DNA of 43,276 bases from Flavonifractor plautii ATCC 29863 (lineage in GTDB: Bacteria; Bacillota; Clostridia; Oscillospirales; Oscillospiraceae): the NCBI RefSeq assembly GCF_000239295.1, contig NZ_JH417666.1, forward strand, positions 1-43,276, given 5' to 3'. Every line of letters begins with the position of its first letter. The stretch's first letter is position 1. The position numbers were made by a program, and so were the translations under genes. The notes under the pieces were generated by a model. The model had not been told where the DNA came from, searched no databases, and saw nothing but the letters and a program-made list of their open reading frames with translations. Positions 5,836-14,051 of this stretch are shown piece after piece.

Positions 5836-8148
5836 ATGATCTGGAAAAACTTTGTGCGGGATCTGCGCCGCACGGCCTCCCGCCTGATCTCGGTCAGCAT
5901 CATCACCATGATCGCGGTGATGGTCTATACCGCCCTGAGCGGCATCCTCACCAATATAGAGCGCATCTCCGCCTCCTATCTGGAGGGGCAGAATGTGGCG
6001 GACTACTGGCTCACGGGCGTCAATCTGGACCAGGGGGACTGCCGGACGCTGGAGGGTATCGCCGGGGTGACCGGGGTGCAGCCCCGGGTAGTTCTGGACG
6101 CGGAGGAGCGCCACGACAGCAGTGTGACCCTCCAGCTCTATGCCGTCCCCGGGGACTACGCCATCAACACGCCCTATGTGGTGGAGGGCCGCCTGCCGGA
6201 GAGCAGCCGGGAGATCGTGCTCAGCGATACGCTGGCAAGGGCCCGGGGGCTCCATCCCGGGGACTGGTACGAGCTGACACTGACGGGAACCGGCCGGTAC
6301 CTGCGGGTACGGATCAGCGGACTGGTCAAAGACCCGGAGTGCCTTTACTATGTGAATACCACAACGCCGGCCCCGGATTTGACCCACTATGCCTTTGCCT
6401 ATGGAAATGAGACGCTTTTGCAGGAGCTGATGGGGGCAAACCGCTACAATCAGATCTGCATCACCACCGACGGGAGCCTCTCTGCGGCGCGGCTCCGGCT
6501 GGCGGTGGACGCGGCCCTGGGGGACCGGGTCGTGAACATCCTGTCACTGGAGGACAATACCCAGGCCTACTATCTGCTGGAGATGCGGGACAACCTGGCG
6601 CCCATACTCAACATTTTCCCGGTGCTCTTTTTCCTGTGCGCGGTGCTGATGATGGTGAGCACCATGAACCGGCTGATCGAGAACGCCCGCTCGGATATCG
6701 GAACCTTCAAGGCGCTGGGGTACTCTGACGCCAAAATCATGTGCTATTATCTGCTCCACGCCCTCCTGGTGGTCTTGGTAGGGTTCCCGGTGGGCGCATG
6801 GCTGGGGCGGTATGTATCCGCCCTGATCGTTTCCACCATCGCCATCGGGTGTGATCTGCCGCCCTATACGGTGGTACACGACTTTGCCGCCTGGGGGCGG
6901 GCTCTGGGGCTGACCGCCCTGTGCTGCATCGGGAGCGCCTGGCTGGTGGCCCGCTCGCTGCTGAAGGAGACCCCGGCCCAGTGTATGCGGCCCAAGCCGC
7001 CCAGGAGCACGAAGCCCGTGGCGCTGGAGCGGCTCGGCCCGGTCTGGCATCGGCTGGGCTTTAATCAGAAGTACATCATCCGCAATACCCTCCGCAACAA
7101 AGTGCGTATGGCCACCTGTATCTTCGGTATTGCCTTCTGTATGGCACTGGTCTTTCTGGCCTTTGCTCTGCGGGACTCCATTCAGGCCTACTCGGACGCG
7201 CTGGCCGAGCGGCAGAACCGCTACGACCTCATGGTGGATCTGAGCACGTCGGTGACTGAGGGGCAGTACCGGCGGCTCACCAATGACGTGGGTGTAACGG
7301 AGGCGGAGCTGGAGATGAGCACCGCCTGCTGGCTCTACACGGACTCGCAGCGGGCCACGGCGGCGCTCACAGTGACGGAGGATCAGGTCTCGCTGAAGCG
7401 GTATGACCCCTATGCCGAGGGCGCGCTCACCCTTCCGAAAAACGGGCTGGTACTGGAGGAGTCCCTGGCGAATGAGCTGGGACTGCGGGCCGGCGACCGG
7501 GTGACGCTCCGGTTTACCGGGGACAGCCGGTATTACTCCGTGTTCGTGGCGGAGGTCAACCGCTGTGTCAGCGGGGCCTGCCTGAGCCGCAGCCTGTGGC
7601 GGAGCCTGGGCCTGGCTTACACGCCCACGGCCGCCTACCTCACCAGCGATGGGCCGGAGGCGCTGGCCGCGCGGTTGGGGGACTATGACTTCGTGGACGC
7701 ATGGCAGACCCGTCAGGCCGCCACAGCCGCCGCGGTGGAGCGGCTGAGCAGCATGTCCATGGTAGTCTATATCCTGATCCTGTTCGGCGGCGGGCTGGCC
7801 TGCATCGTCATTTACAATCTCGGTATCATGAGCTTCTTTGAGCAGCTCCGCAGTCTGGCGACTTTGATGGTGCTGGGCTTTTATGAGAAGGAGATCAAGA
7901 CCCTTCAGTTAAGCGAAAACATCATTTTCGCCGTGTGTGGGATTCTCCTGGGCATCCCGTTGGGGGTTTCCCTGAACCGCATGATCCTGGTCTCCATCAC
8001 CACCATGCCTCTGATGGAGGCTACCAGGCCGGCCTCTCTGGCCCTGTCCTGTGCGGTGACGCTCCTGTTCGCATTGGCAATCAACGTGGTGATCGGGCGT
8101 AAAATGCGGGAGATCGACATGCTGGGCGCGCTCAAGAGCGTGGAATAA
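5836..8148 (+). CDS. FtsX-like ABC transporter permease
   Basis: This 770-residue membrane protein is the permease partner of the preceding ATPase. It has an N-terminal membrane segment (about 17-37) and a large extracytoplasmic domain. A first FtsX core follows (LAPILNIFPVLFFLCAVLMM, then a RSDIGTFKALGYS coupling loop). It continues with a second single membrane segment, a second extracytoplasmic domain, and a C-terminal FtsX core (VVYILILFGGGLACIVIYNL, then LATLMVLGFYEKEIKTLQ). This duplicated layout is seen in Gram-positive FtsX-family transporters rather than in MacB itself, which has four segments. The start at 5836 follows GGAGTGG in the end of the ATPase gene. Confidence 0.92.
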   Translation: MIWKNFVRDLRRTASRLISVSIITMIAVMVYTALSGILTNIERISASYLEGQNVADYWLTGVNLDQGDCRTLEGIAGVTGVQPRVVLDAEERHDSSVTLQLYAVPGDYAINTPYVVEGRLPESSREIVLSDTLARARGLHPGDWYELTLTGTGRYLRVRISGLVKDPECLYYVNTTTPAPDLTHYAFAYGNETLLQELMGANRYNQICITTDGSLSAARLRLAVDAALGDRVVNILSLEDNTQAYYLLEMRDNLAPILNIFPVLFFLCAVLMMVSTMNRLIENARSDIGTFKALGYSDAKIMCYYLLHALLVVLVGFPVGAWLGRYVSALIVSTIAIGCDLPPYTVVHDFAAWGRALGLTALCCIGSAWLVARSLLKETPAQCMRPKPPRSTKPVALERLGPVWHRLGFNQKYIIRNTLRNKVRMATCIFGIAFCMALVFLAFALRDSIQAYSDALAERQNRYDLMVDLSTSVTEGQYRRLTNDVGVTEAELEMSTACWLYTDSQRATAALTVTEDQVSLKRYDPYAEGALTLPKNGLVLEESLANELGLRAGDRVTLRFTGDSRYYSVFVAEVNRCVSGACLSRSLWRSLGLAYTPTAAYLTSDGPEALAARLGDYDFVDAWQTRQAATAAAVERLSSMSMVVYILILFGGGLACIVIYNLGIMSFFEQLRSLATLMVLGFYEKEIKTLQLSENIIFAVCGILLGIPLGVSLNRMILVSITTMPLMEATRPASLALSCAVTLLFALAINVVIGRKMREIDMLGALKSVE

Positions 8149-8164
8149 CAAAGAGGTGGATGGA

Positions 8165-9619
8165 ATGAAACGATTGAAACAGGGTGCGGCTGCGCTGACC
8201 GGTGTGCTACTTCTGCTGAGCGGCTGCTCCGGCGGCGTGGATGAATACCAATGTGTGCATCCGGAGACCGGGACTCTGGTGCAGCAGCTTGTGGAGGGCA
8301 CAGGGACGGTGAGCTATCGGGAGGAGTATTCCGTCATCCCTACCGTCAGCGCCAAGATCCTCTCCTGTTCCATCGAGGAGGGGGACACGGTTACGGCCGG
8401 ACAGGTGCTCTATGTGCTGGACTCCGGCGCTCTGGAGGATCAGATCACCCAGGCCCGCCTGTCCCTGAACAGCGCGCAGGCATCCTATGCCCAGGCGGTG
8501 GACGCCTGTACGGATCTGACCGTTCCCGCCCATGCCTCGGGGACGGTGACGGAGGTCTATGTCCACGTGGGAGACTATGTGAATACGGGAACCGCCATCG
8601 CATCACTGGTGGACAGCGCCAACCTCACCCTGACGGTGCCCTTTGCGGCGGAGGACGCGGCGGCTATGGCCCCGGGCAATACCGCGGCGATCACCTTTCC
8701 GGGACAGGCAGGTACCGTCACTGGGACGGTAGAACGGGTGTACGACACGTCCACGGCACTCTCCGGCGGCCGGGAGGGCGTCTATGTGGAGCTCACCTTC
8801 CGCAATCCGGGCGCGGTGCTGAGCGGGACGGCGGCTCTGGCCTCGGTGGGCGGTGCCGCCTGTATGGAGGCCGGAACAGTGGCCAACGCCACGGAGCAGT
8901 CCATCTACGCCACCCAGTCCGGCCAGGTGGCCTCCCTGCCCATCCAGGCGGGAACCGCCGTCACTGCCGGTCAGACGGTGATGACCTTGCAGAACGCCAG
9001 CCTGACCAACGCCGTAACCAACGCCTCTCTCTCGGTAGAATCGGCGCAGGTCAACCTGGCCCAACTGGAGGCCAAGCGGGCGGACTACACCGTGACGGCG
9101 CCCGTGGACGGCACGGTGCTGGAGCGCCCGTTCAAGACCAGCGACTACGCGGCGGCGGCCACCTCCCTGGCCACCCTAGCCCAGCCGGATTCCCTGTGTG
9201 TCTCTGTGGAGATTGATGAGCTGTATATCAATCAGGTGGGGGTTGGCCAACAGGCGCGGATCACCTTTGCGGACGGCCAGACCCATGAGGCGCGGGATTA
9301 CGACGGGATTGTAAGCCGTATGGATGACACCGGCGTGTCCTCCGGCGGGGTGACGGACTACAGCGTAGAGATCAGCCTGACCCGTACCGAAGAGCTGAAG
9401 GCCGGGATGAACGTCACGGTGGAGATCCTGGTGGCCCAGAGCGAGGACTGCATGAGTGTTCCCTCTGAGGCGGTGACAGGCGGTGTGGTCCGCGTGCTAC
9501 GGGACGGCGCGCGGGAGCCGGTGGAGGTGCCGGTGGAGACCGGACTGTCCGGGGATGGCGTGACCGAGATCCGCTCCGGCCTGTCGCCGGAGGATTGGGT
9601 CGTCGTGGATGCTTATTAA
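8165..9619 (+). CDS. Lipoprotein membrane-fusion adaptor (HlyD/MacA-like)
   Basis: The 484-residue protein begins with a lipoprotein signal (hydrophobic stretch, lipobox LLSGC near residues 16-20), so it should be anchored outside the membrane. The body has the adaptor layout: a lipoyl/barrel-sandwich half (IEEGDTVTAGQVLYVLDSG), a helical hairpin, a second half-motif (TVTAPVDGTVLERP), and a beta-barrel region ending in an efflux-adaptor C-terminus (VPVETGLSGDGVTEI). A second biotinyl-lipoyl-like repeat (GQVASLPIQAGTAVTAGQ) is present. It works with the ATPase and permease, probably in export of a drug, peptide or lipid. The ATG at 8165 follows GAGGTGG; a GTG at 8156 overlaps that site. Confidence 0.9.
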   Translation: MKRLKQGAAALTGVLLLLSGCSGGVDEYQCVHPETGTLVQQLVEGTGTVSYREEYSVIPTVSAKILSCSIEEGDTVTAGQVLYVLDSGALEDQITQARLSLNSAQASYAQAVDACTDLTVPAHASGTVTEVYVHVGDYVNTGTAIASLVDSANLTLTVPFAAEDAAAMAPGNTAAITFPGQAGTVTGTVERVYDTSTALSGGREGVYVELTFRNPGAVLSGTAALASVGGAACMEAGTVANATEQSIYATQSGQVASLPIQAGTAVTAGQTVMTLQNASLTNAVTNASLSVESAQVNLAQLEAKRADYTVTAPVDGTVLERPFKTSDYAAAATSLATLAQPDSLCVSVEIDELYINQVGVGQQARITFADGQTHEARDYDGIVSRMDDTGVSSGGVTDYSVEISLTRTEELKAGMNVTVEILVAQSEDCMSVPSEAVTGGVVRVLRDGAREPVEVPVETGLSGDGVTEIRSGLSPEDWVVVDAY

Positions 9620-9636
9620 GATGGGGTGTCGATAGG

Positions 9637-10782
9637 ATGGGAAACGAAATCAAGACGGTATTGCTGAAATCAGTACAACTGTACGATCCAGATCCCAAAG
9701 GGATCTGCGACCTCTTTCTGTGCGGCGGGCGGGTCGCTGCCGTCGGCCGGGGGCTAGCCCCCAACCTGCCCGGCGTGGCCGTGCTGGACGGAAGCGGCCT
9801 GACGGCCTTTCCGGGCCTAGTGGATCAGCACGTCCACTTTACCGGCGGCGGCGGAGAGTGCGGCTTCCGCAGCCGTGTGCCGGAGCTGTCCCTCACGGAT
9901 TTTACTACCGCGGGTGTCACCACGGCGGTGGGACTGCTGGGTACCGACAGCGCCACCCGCAGCCCCAAGGCCCTGCTGGCCAAGACCAAGGCGCTGAATG
10001 AGGAGGGGCTCACGGCCTATTGCCTGACAGGGGCGTATGACATCCCCTCCCCTACTGTCACCGGCTCCCTGAAGGATGATGTGACCTACCTCTCAGAGGT
10101 TCTGGGCGTCAAGGTGGCACTGTCGGACCACCGGGGCGGCCACCCCACACTTGAGCAGTTCATCCATATGGCCTGTCAGGTGCGGCTAGGGGCCCTGACC
10201 GCCGGAAAGCCCGGTGTGGTACACATCCATATGGGCAGCGGAAAACGGGGACTCGGCCTGGTCTATGACTTGCTGGAGGCCACGGATCTGCCCATCTGGC
10301 ACTTCCGTCCCACCCACATGAGCCGTTGGCAGAGCGAGGCTGCGGCGTTTGCCAGGAAGGGCGGGATGGTGGACTTTACTGCCAATGCCGACCCGGAAAA
10401 GTGCGCCCTGCCTGTGCTGCGCACCATGGAGGAGGTGCCGCTGGAACGTATTACCATCAGCTCCGACGCCGGAGGGAGCATGCCGCGATGGTCGGAGGAT
10501 CACTGTACCATGCTAGGCATGGGGGTGGGCAAGATGGACAACCTCCTCCCCACCATCCGCTGTCTGGTGCGGGAGCACCGAGTCCCGCCCGAGCGGGCCA
10601 TCCGTCTTTTGACGCAGAATGTGGCCGATGGGCTCTGCCTCTCACGCAAGGGCCGCCTGACAGTGGGAGCGGATGCGGATGTGCTGCTGGTGGACCGGGA
10701 CTGGAACATCCACACGGTACTGGCCGGCGGAGAGATCATGGTGTCGGACGGGCAGGTGGTTAAACAACCCTATATTTCTTAA
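9637..10782 (+). CDS. iadA: Isoaspartyl dipeptidase (beta-aspartyl peptidase)
   Basis: IadA hydrolyses beta-aspartyl dipeptides that arise from damaged Asp/Asn residues. The 381-residue protein is an M38-family amidohydrolase. Counterparts of all the zinc and catalytic residues known for E. coli IadA appear by position: H65 and H67 (QHVHFTGGGGE, with E74), Y134, K159 (probably carboxylated, VKVALSDHR), H198 (HIHMG), H227 (RPTH) and D277 (ISSDAGGS). The C-terminus matches the family and is complete. The ATG at 9637 lies 17 nt after the adaptor stop, so it is probably the last gene of the transporter operon, an unusual partnership. It could instead have its own weak promoter. Confidence 0.93.
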   Translation: MGNEIKTVLLKSVQLYDPDPKGICDLFLCGGRVAAVGRGLAPNLPGVAVLDGSGLTAFPGLVDQHVHFTGGGGECGFRSRVPELSLTDFTTAGVTTAVGLLGTDSATRSPKALLAKTKALNEEGLTAYCLTGAYDIPSPTVTGSLKDDVTYLSEVLGVKVALSDHRGGHPTLEQFIHMACQVRLGALTAGKPGVVHIHMGSGKRGLGLVYDLLEATDLPIWHFRPTHMSRWQSEAAAFARKGGMVDFTANADPEKCALPVLRTMEEVPLERITISSDAGGSMPRWSEDHCTMLGMGVGKMDNLLPTIRCLVREHRVPPERAIRLLTQNVADGLCLSRKGRLTVGADADVLLVDRDWNIHTVLAGGEIMVSDGQVVKQPYIS

Positions 10783-11115
10783 GAAAGCAAGTGGACGGCA
10801 TTTGTGGCGGACTACCCCTTTAAGGCGGACTCCATGGAGCGTGAGTGGCGCTTTACCCTGACCGATCCGATTCTGGAGTGTAACCAGGGCGCGTTTCGGC
10901 TGTGCATCTCCCAAAACGGACAGGGGCGGGCGGAGCGGATTTCGGAACCGTGTGCCGACCAGATCAGTATTCAGACGATGACCACCATGCTGATGGGATA
11001 TAAGCGCCCGGACTACCTGGCCAAGATAGGGCGCCTGAACGCTGACGAAGCCACCATCGATATGCTGGAGGATACCATTGAGCAGCAAGCACCCTATATC
11101 TCCGACTATTTTTAA
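10783..11115 (+). pseudogene. C-terminal remnant of an Eis-like GNAT/SCP2 protein
   Basis: The open frame begins exactly at the codon after the iadA stop. It encodes about 110 residues that resemble the C-terminal SCP2-type domain of Eis-family acetyltransferases: TAFVADYPFK (the end of the preceding linker), LTDPILECNQGAFRLCI, the ADQISIQTMTTMLMGY core and the terminal YISDYF. The roughly 290 residues carrying the two GNAT domains are absent, and no good ribosome-binding site precedes the first usable start (GTG 10804). It therefore looks like a deletion remnant, though a stand-alone SCP2-like protein from GTG 10804 cannot be excluded. A strong terminator follows, consistent with a former full gene. 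Confidence 0.65.
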
Positions 11116-11145
11116 GAGGACGCGTCGCTTGGTGCCCTCTGCCTT

Positions 11146-11193
11146 AAAAAAGCATTTGCGTGCGCAATTGACCGCGCACACAAATGCTTTTTT
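11146..11193 (+). terminator. Intrinsic terminator of the transporter-iadA region
   Basis: A long stem pairs AAAAAAGCATTTG with CAAATGCTTTTTT and, inside, GTGCGC with GCGCAC. The T6 tract ends at 11193. The A-rich 5' side could also make it work on the minus strand. Confidence 0.9.
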
Positions 11194-11230
11194 AGCCTGT
11201 CCTACGGCGGAACCGGGCGATTAAACCAGA

Positions 11231-11267
11231 AGAAAAGAGCGGGGAGAGAATTTCTCCTCTCCCCGCT
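11231..11267 (-). terminator. Intrinsic terminator of fba
   Basis: AGCGGGGAGAG (11238-11248) pairs with CTCTCCCCGCT (11257-11267). On the minus strand it is followed by CTTTTCTTCT. It lies 12 bp after the fba stop. Confidence 0.88.
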
Positions 11268-11279
11268 TCCGGGCAGATG

Positions 11280-12248
11280 TTACGCCTTGCCGTCGCAGCC
11301 CAGCACATGGATGAGCTTGTGCTTGACCATCTCCTTGATGTTGGCCCGGGCGGGCTTCAGATACTCGCGGGGGTCGAACTTGTCGGGGTGCTCGGCAAAG
11401 AACTGGCGGATGGTGCCGGTCATGGCCAGGCGCAGATCAGAGTCGATGTTGATCTTGCACACGGCCAGACGGGCAGCCTGGCGGAGCTGCTCCTCAGGAA
11501 TACCCACGGCATCGGGCATCTTGCCGCCGTTTTCATTGATCATCTTTACGTACTCCTGGGGGACAGAGGAGGAGCCATGGAGCACGATGGGGAATCCAGG
11601 CAGGCGCTTGGAGACCTCGTCCAGAATGTCGAAGCGCAGAGGCGGGGGTACCAATTCGCCCTTCTCGTTGCGGGTGCACTGGTCGGCGGTGAACTTGTAG
11701 GCGCCATGGCTGGTGCCGATAGCAATGGCCAGGGAGTCGCAGCCGGTCTTGGAGACGAACTCCTCCACCTCTTCGGGATGGGTGTAGTGGGACTCCTCGG
11801 CGGAGACCTGCACGTCGTCCTCAATGCCGGCCAGCGCGCCCAGCTCGGCCTCCACCACCACGCCGTGGTCGTGGGCGTACTCGACCACCTTGCGGGTGAT
11901 CTCGATGTTCTCGGCAAAAGGCTTGGAGGAGGCGTCGATCATCACGGAGGTGAAGCCGCCGTCAATGCAGGACTTGCAGGTTTCAAAATCCGGGCCGTGA
12001 TCCAGGTGCAGGGCAATGGGGATCTCGGGGCACTCAATGACCGCCGCCTCCACCAGCTTGACTAAATAGGTGTGGTTGGCATAGGCGCGGGCGCCCTTCG
12101 ACACCTGGAGAATCATGGGGGCGCAAACCTCTCTGGCCGCCTCCGTGATGCCCTGAACAATCTCCATATTGTTTACATTGAACGCACCGATGGCGTAACC
12201 GCCGTCATAGGCCTTTCGGAACATTTCCTTCGTGGTAACCAGTGGCAT
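11280..12248 (-). CDS. fba: Class II fructose-bisphosphate aldolase
   Basis: The enzyme cleaves fructose 1,6-bisphosphate into dihydroxyacetone phosphate and glyceraldehyde 3-phosphate using a divalent metal. The 322-residue protein keeps class II motifs: LHLDHGPDFETC (metal-binding His and catalytic Asp), SVMIDASS, VVEAELGALAG, AIAIGTSHGAYK and the phosphate-binding LHGSSS and KINIDSDLR segments. The ATG at 12248 follows GAAGGAGATGA; in-frame extension to 12311 would cover the promoter and is rejected. Transcription runs from a strong promoter that overlaps the divergent promoter of the PPi-phosphofructokinase, its metabolic neighbour. Confidence 0.96.
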   Translation of the reverse strand: MPLVTTKEMFRKAYDGGYAIGAFNVNNMEIVQGITEAAREVCAPMILQVSKGARAYANHTYLVKLVEAAVIECPEIPIALHLDHGPDFETCKSCIDGGFTSVMIDASSKPFAENIEITRKVVEYAHDHGVVVEAELGALAGIEDDVQVSAEESHYTHPEEVEEFVSKTGCDSLAIAIGTSHGAYKFTADQCTRNEKGELVPPPLRFDILDEVSKRLPGFPIVLHGSSSVPQEYVKMINENGGKMPDAVGIPEEQLRQAARLAVCKINIDSDLRLAMTGTIRQFFAEHPDKFDPREYLKPARANIKEMVKHKLIHVLGCDGKA

Positions 12249-12282
12249 AGAGGGCTCATCTCCTTCGTTTATTTGCCACATG

Positions 12283-12327
12283 ATTCTATCAGTTTTCATT
12301 GCCAATTGCAAGAGGACGTGCTATGAT
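12283..12327. promoter_or_regulatory. Overlapping divergent promoters of fba and PPi-PFK
   Basis: Minus strand (fba): TTGCAA (12306-12311), 17-bp spacer, TAGAAT (12283-12288). Plus strand (PFK): TTGCCA (12299-12304), 17-bp spacer, TATGAT (12322-12327). The two -35 boxes lie inside one palindrome-like TTGC-N5-GCAA (12299-12311), so the two polymerases cannot bind at once. This arrangement could couple or balance two consecutive glycolytic steps. Confidence 0.75.
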
Positions 12328-12385
12328 ATTTACGCAAAAACCGCTAGGTTCACCAAACTAAACTACGGTCAGGGAGGTACGATTC

Positions 12386-13636
12386 ATGAGTGAATTGAGA
12401 GGAGCCTGCATCATCGGGCAGTCGGGAGGCCCCACTGCGGTCATCAATGCCAGCGCGCTCGGGGTGATCCGCACGGCCCTGGACACGGACTGCATCACAC
12501 GGGTGCTGGGGGCGGCCAACGGAATCCAGGGCGTCCTGGAGGACCGGCTGTACGATATGGGGCAGGAGGATGCCGGGGAGCTGGAGCTGCTGCGGTACAC
12601 CCCGTCCTCCGCGCTGGGCTCCTGCCGCTACAAGCTGGCTGAGCCCAGCCAGGATGACACCGACTACCGCCGTATTCTCGAGATTTTCCGCAAGTATGAT
12701 GTGCGCTATTTCTTTTACAACGGCGGCAACGACTCCATGGACACATGCAACAAAATCTCCAAGTACATGCAGTCCGTGGGCTATGCGTGCCGCGTCATCG
12801 GCGTGCCCAAGACCATTGACAATGACCTCAACGGCACCGACCACTGCCCGGGCTTCGGCTCCGCAGCCCGGTACATCGCTACCACCTGCATGGAGGTCCA
12901 ACGGGATACCCATGTGTACGACAACGGAACCATTACCGTTCTGGAGATCATGGGACGCCACGCCGGCTGGCTGGCCGGCTCGGCTGCTCTGGCTGCCTGG
13001 GCGGGCTACGGCCCGGATCTCATCTACCTTCCCGAGGTGGATTTTGACATGGAACGCTTTCTGGCGGATGTCCACCAGGTCTATCAGGCGAAGAACAAGT
13101 GCCTGATCGCGGTCTCTGAGGGAATCCACCGGGCGGACGGCGCCTTCATCGCCGAAGGAGTTTCCGCCGCCGCCAACGACGGCTTCGGCCACACCCAGCT
13201 TGGGGGGCTGGCGGCGCTGCTGGCCGACCTTCTCCGGCAGCGGGAGCCCTCCGCCAAGGTGCGGGGCATCGAGTTGTCCCTACCCCAGCGCTGCGGCGCC
13301 CACAGCGCGTCCCAGACCGACATCGACGAGGCGTTTCTGGCGGGCAAGGCGGCCGTGGAGGCTGCGGTCGCCGGGTATTCCGACAAGATGGTGGCCTTCC
13401 GGTGCACCCGGGAGGGAGGCTACCGCTGCGAGACTGTGCTGGAACCCCTGGATATTGTGGCCAACGCGGAAAAGACGGTTCCCCGCGCCTGGATCAACGC
13501 CGATGGGAACGGCCTGGAGCAGCCCTTCATCGACTACGTGCTCCCCCTGATTCAGGGCGTCCCTCGGGCCCCGCAGGAACACTCCCTCCCCCGCTATGCA
13601 CGGCTGAAAAAGGTGCTGGTCTCTCAGGAGGCGTAA
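12386..13636 (+). CDS. pfp: Pyrophosphate-dependent 6-phosphofructokinase
   Basis: The enzyme phosphorylates fructose 6-phosphate with pyrophosphate in a reversible reaction. The 416-residue protein carries the features that separate PPi from ATP enzymes: GGNDS (113-117) where ATP-PFK has GGDGT, and PKTIDND (141-147) with Lys in place of the Gly of PGTIDND. The N-terminal GQSGGPTAVINAS and the later MGRHAGWLAG motifs are intact. Its length is that of the Firmicute PPi-PFK group. AGGGAGG precedes the ATG at 12386 by 8 nt. It has its own promoter and terminator and so is a single-gene unit, next to fba and close to an ATP-dependent pfkA. Confidence 0.92.
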   Translation: MSELRGACIIGQSGGPTAVINASALGVIRTALDTDCITRVLGAANGIQGVLEDRLYDMGQEDAGELELLRYTPSSALGSCRYKLAEPSQDDTDYRRILEIFRKYDVRYFFYNGGNDSMDTCNKISKYMQSVGYACRVIGVPKTIDNDLNGTDHCPGFGSAARYIATTCMEVQRDTHVYDNGTITVLEIMGRHAGWLAGSAALAAWAGYGPDLIYLPEVDFDMERFLADVHQVYQAKNKCLIAVSEGIHRADGAFIAEGVSAAANDGFGHTQLGGLAALLADLLRQREPSAKVRGIELSLPQRCGAHSASQTDIDEAFLAGKAAVEAAVAGYSDKMVAFRCTREGGYRCETVLEPLDIVANAEKTVPRAWINADGNGLEQPFIDYVLPLIQGVPRAPQEHSLPRYARLKKVLVSQEA

Positions 13637-13645
13637 AACTTGCTG

Positions 13646-13683
13646 AAAAAGCGGCCCTGTGCATTTGCACAGGGCCGCTTTTT
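13646..13683. terminator. Bidirectional intrinsic terminator
   Basis: AAAAAGCGGCCCTGTGC pairs with GCACAGGGCCGCTTTTT around an ATTT loop. It ends transcription of the PPi-PFK gene (+) and of the purB-pfkA-TIGR04076 operon (-), whose last stop is 8 bp away. Confidence 0.95.
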
Positions 13684-13690
13684 ATCTGGC

Positions 13691-14038
13691 TCAGTCCAGG
13701 AAATTTCCTTTGAAAAAGTTCTCGTTTCCCAGTTTTTTTGCCGTCAGGCGAAAGAGAACGCAGCCGTCGGGGCACACAATATCCTTGCAGTAGGGGCCGC
13801 TTCCGCCTACGTTTTCCAGATCGCCGCCGCTTCGGACGGCCTCCATGAGGGGGAAAAGCAGTAGCATGGCCTTGGAGCAGATCCCCTGCCCGTCCTGATT
13901 GACCGGGCAGCCATAGGTACAGGTATACCGGTCTCCGACCTCCTCTCCGTTGCGGCAATACCGCTCAGTATGGTCGCCCCGGAGGAAGCCGGTTACCTCG
14001 ACCTGAAACTCGTACTCCTCATCGTACCACTTTTTCAT
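13691..14038 (-). CDS. TIGR04076 family protein (Cys-rich, unknown function)
   Basis: This 115-residue protein resembles the TIGR04076 family of small cysteine-rich proteins found mainly in anaerobes; no function is established. Cysteines lie in HTERYCRNGEEV, TCTYGCPVNQ, GICSKA and GPYCKDIVCPDGCVLF, suggesting a metal site. The family-like N-terminus (YEFQVEVTGF) and the PLMEAVRSGGD helix are present. The ATG at 14038 follows GGAG by 9 nt and lies 13 bp after the pfkA stop, making it the last gene of the purB-pfkA operon. A longer frame from 14086 would overlap pfkA and has no site. Confidence 0.7.
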   Translation of the reverse strand: MKKWYDEEYEFQVEVTGFLRGDHTERYCRNGEEVGDRYTCTYGCPVNQDGQGICSKAMLLLFPLMEAVRSGGDLENVGGSGPYCKDIVCPDGCVLFRLTAKKLGNENFFKGNFLD

Positions 14039-14051
14039 GCCCGCTCTCCGC

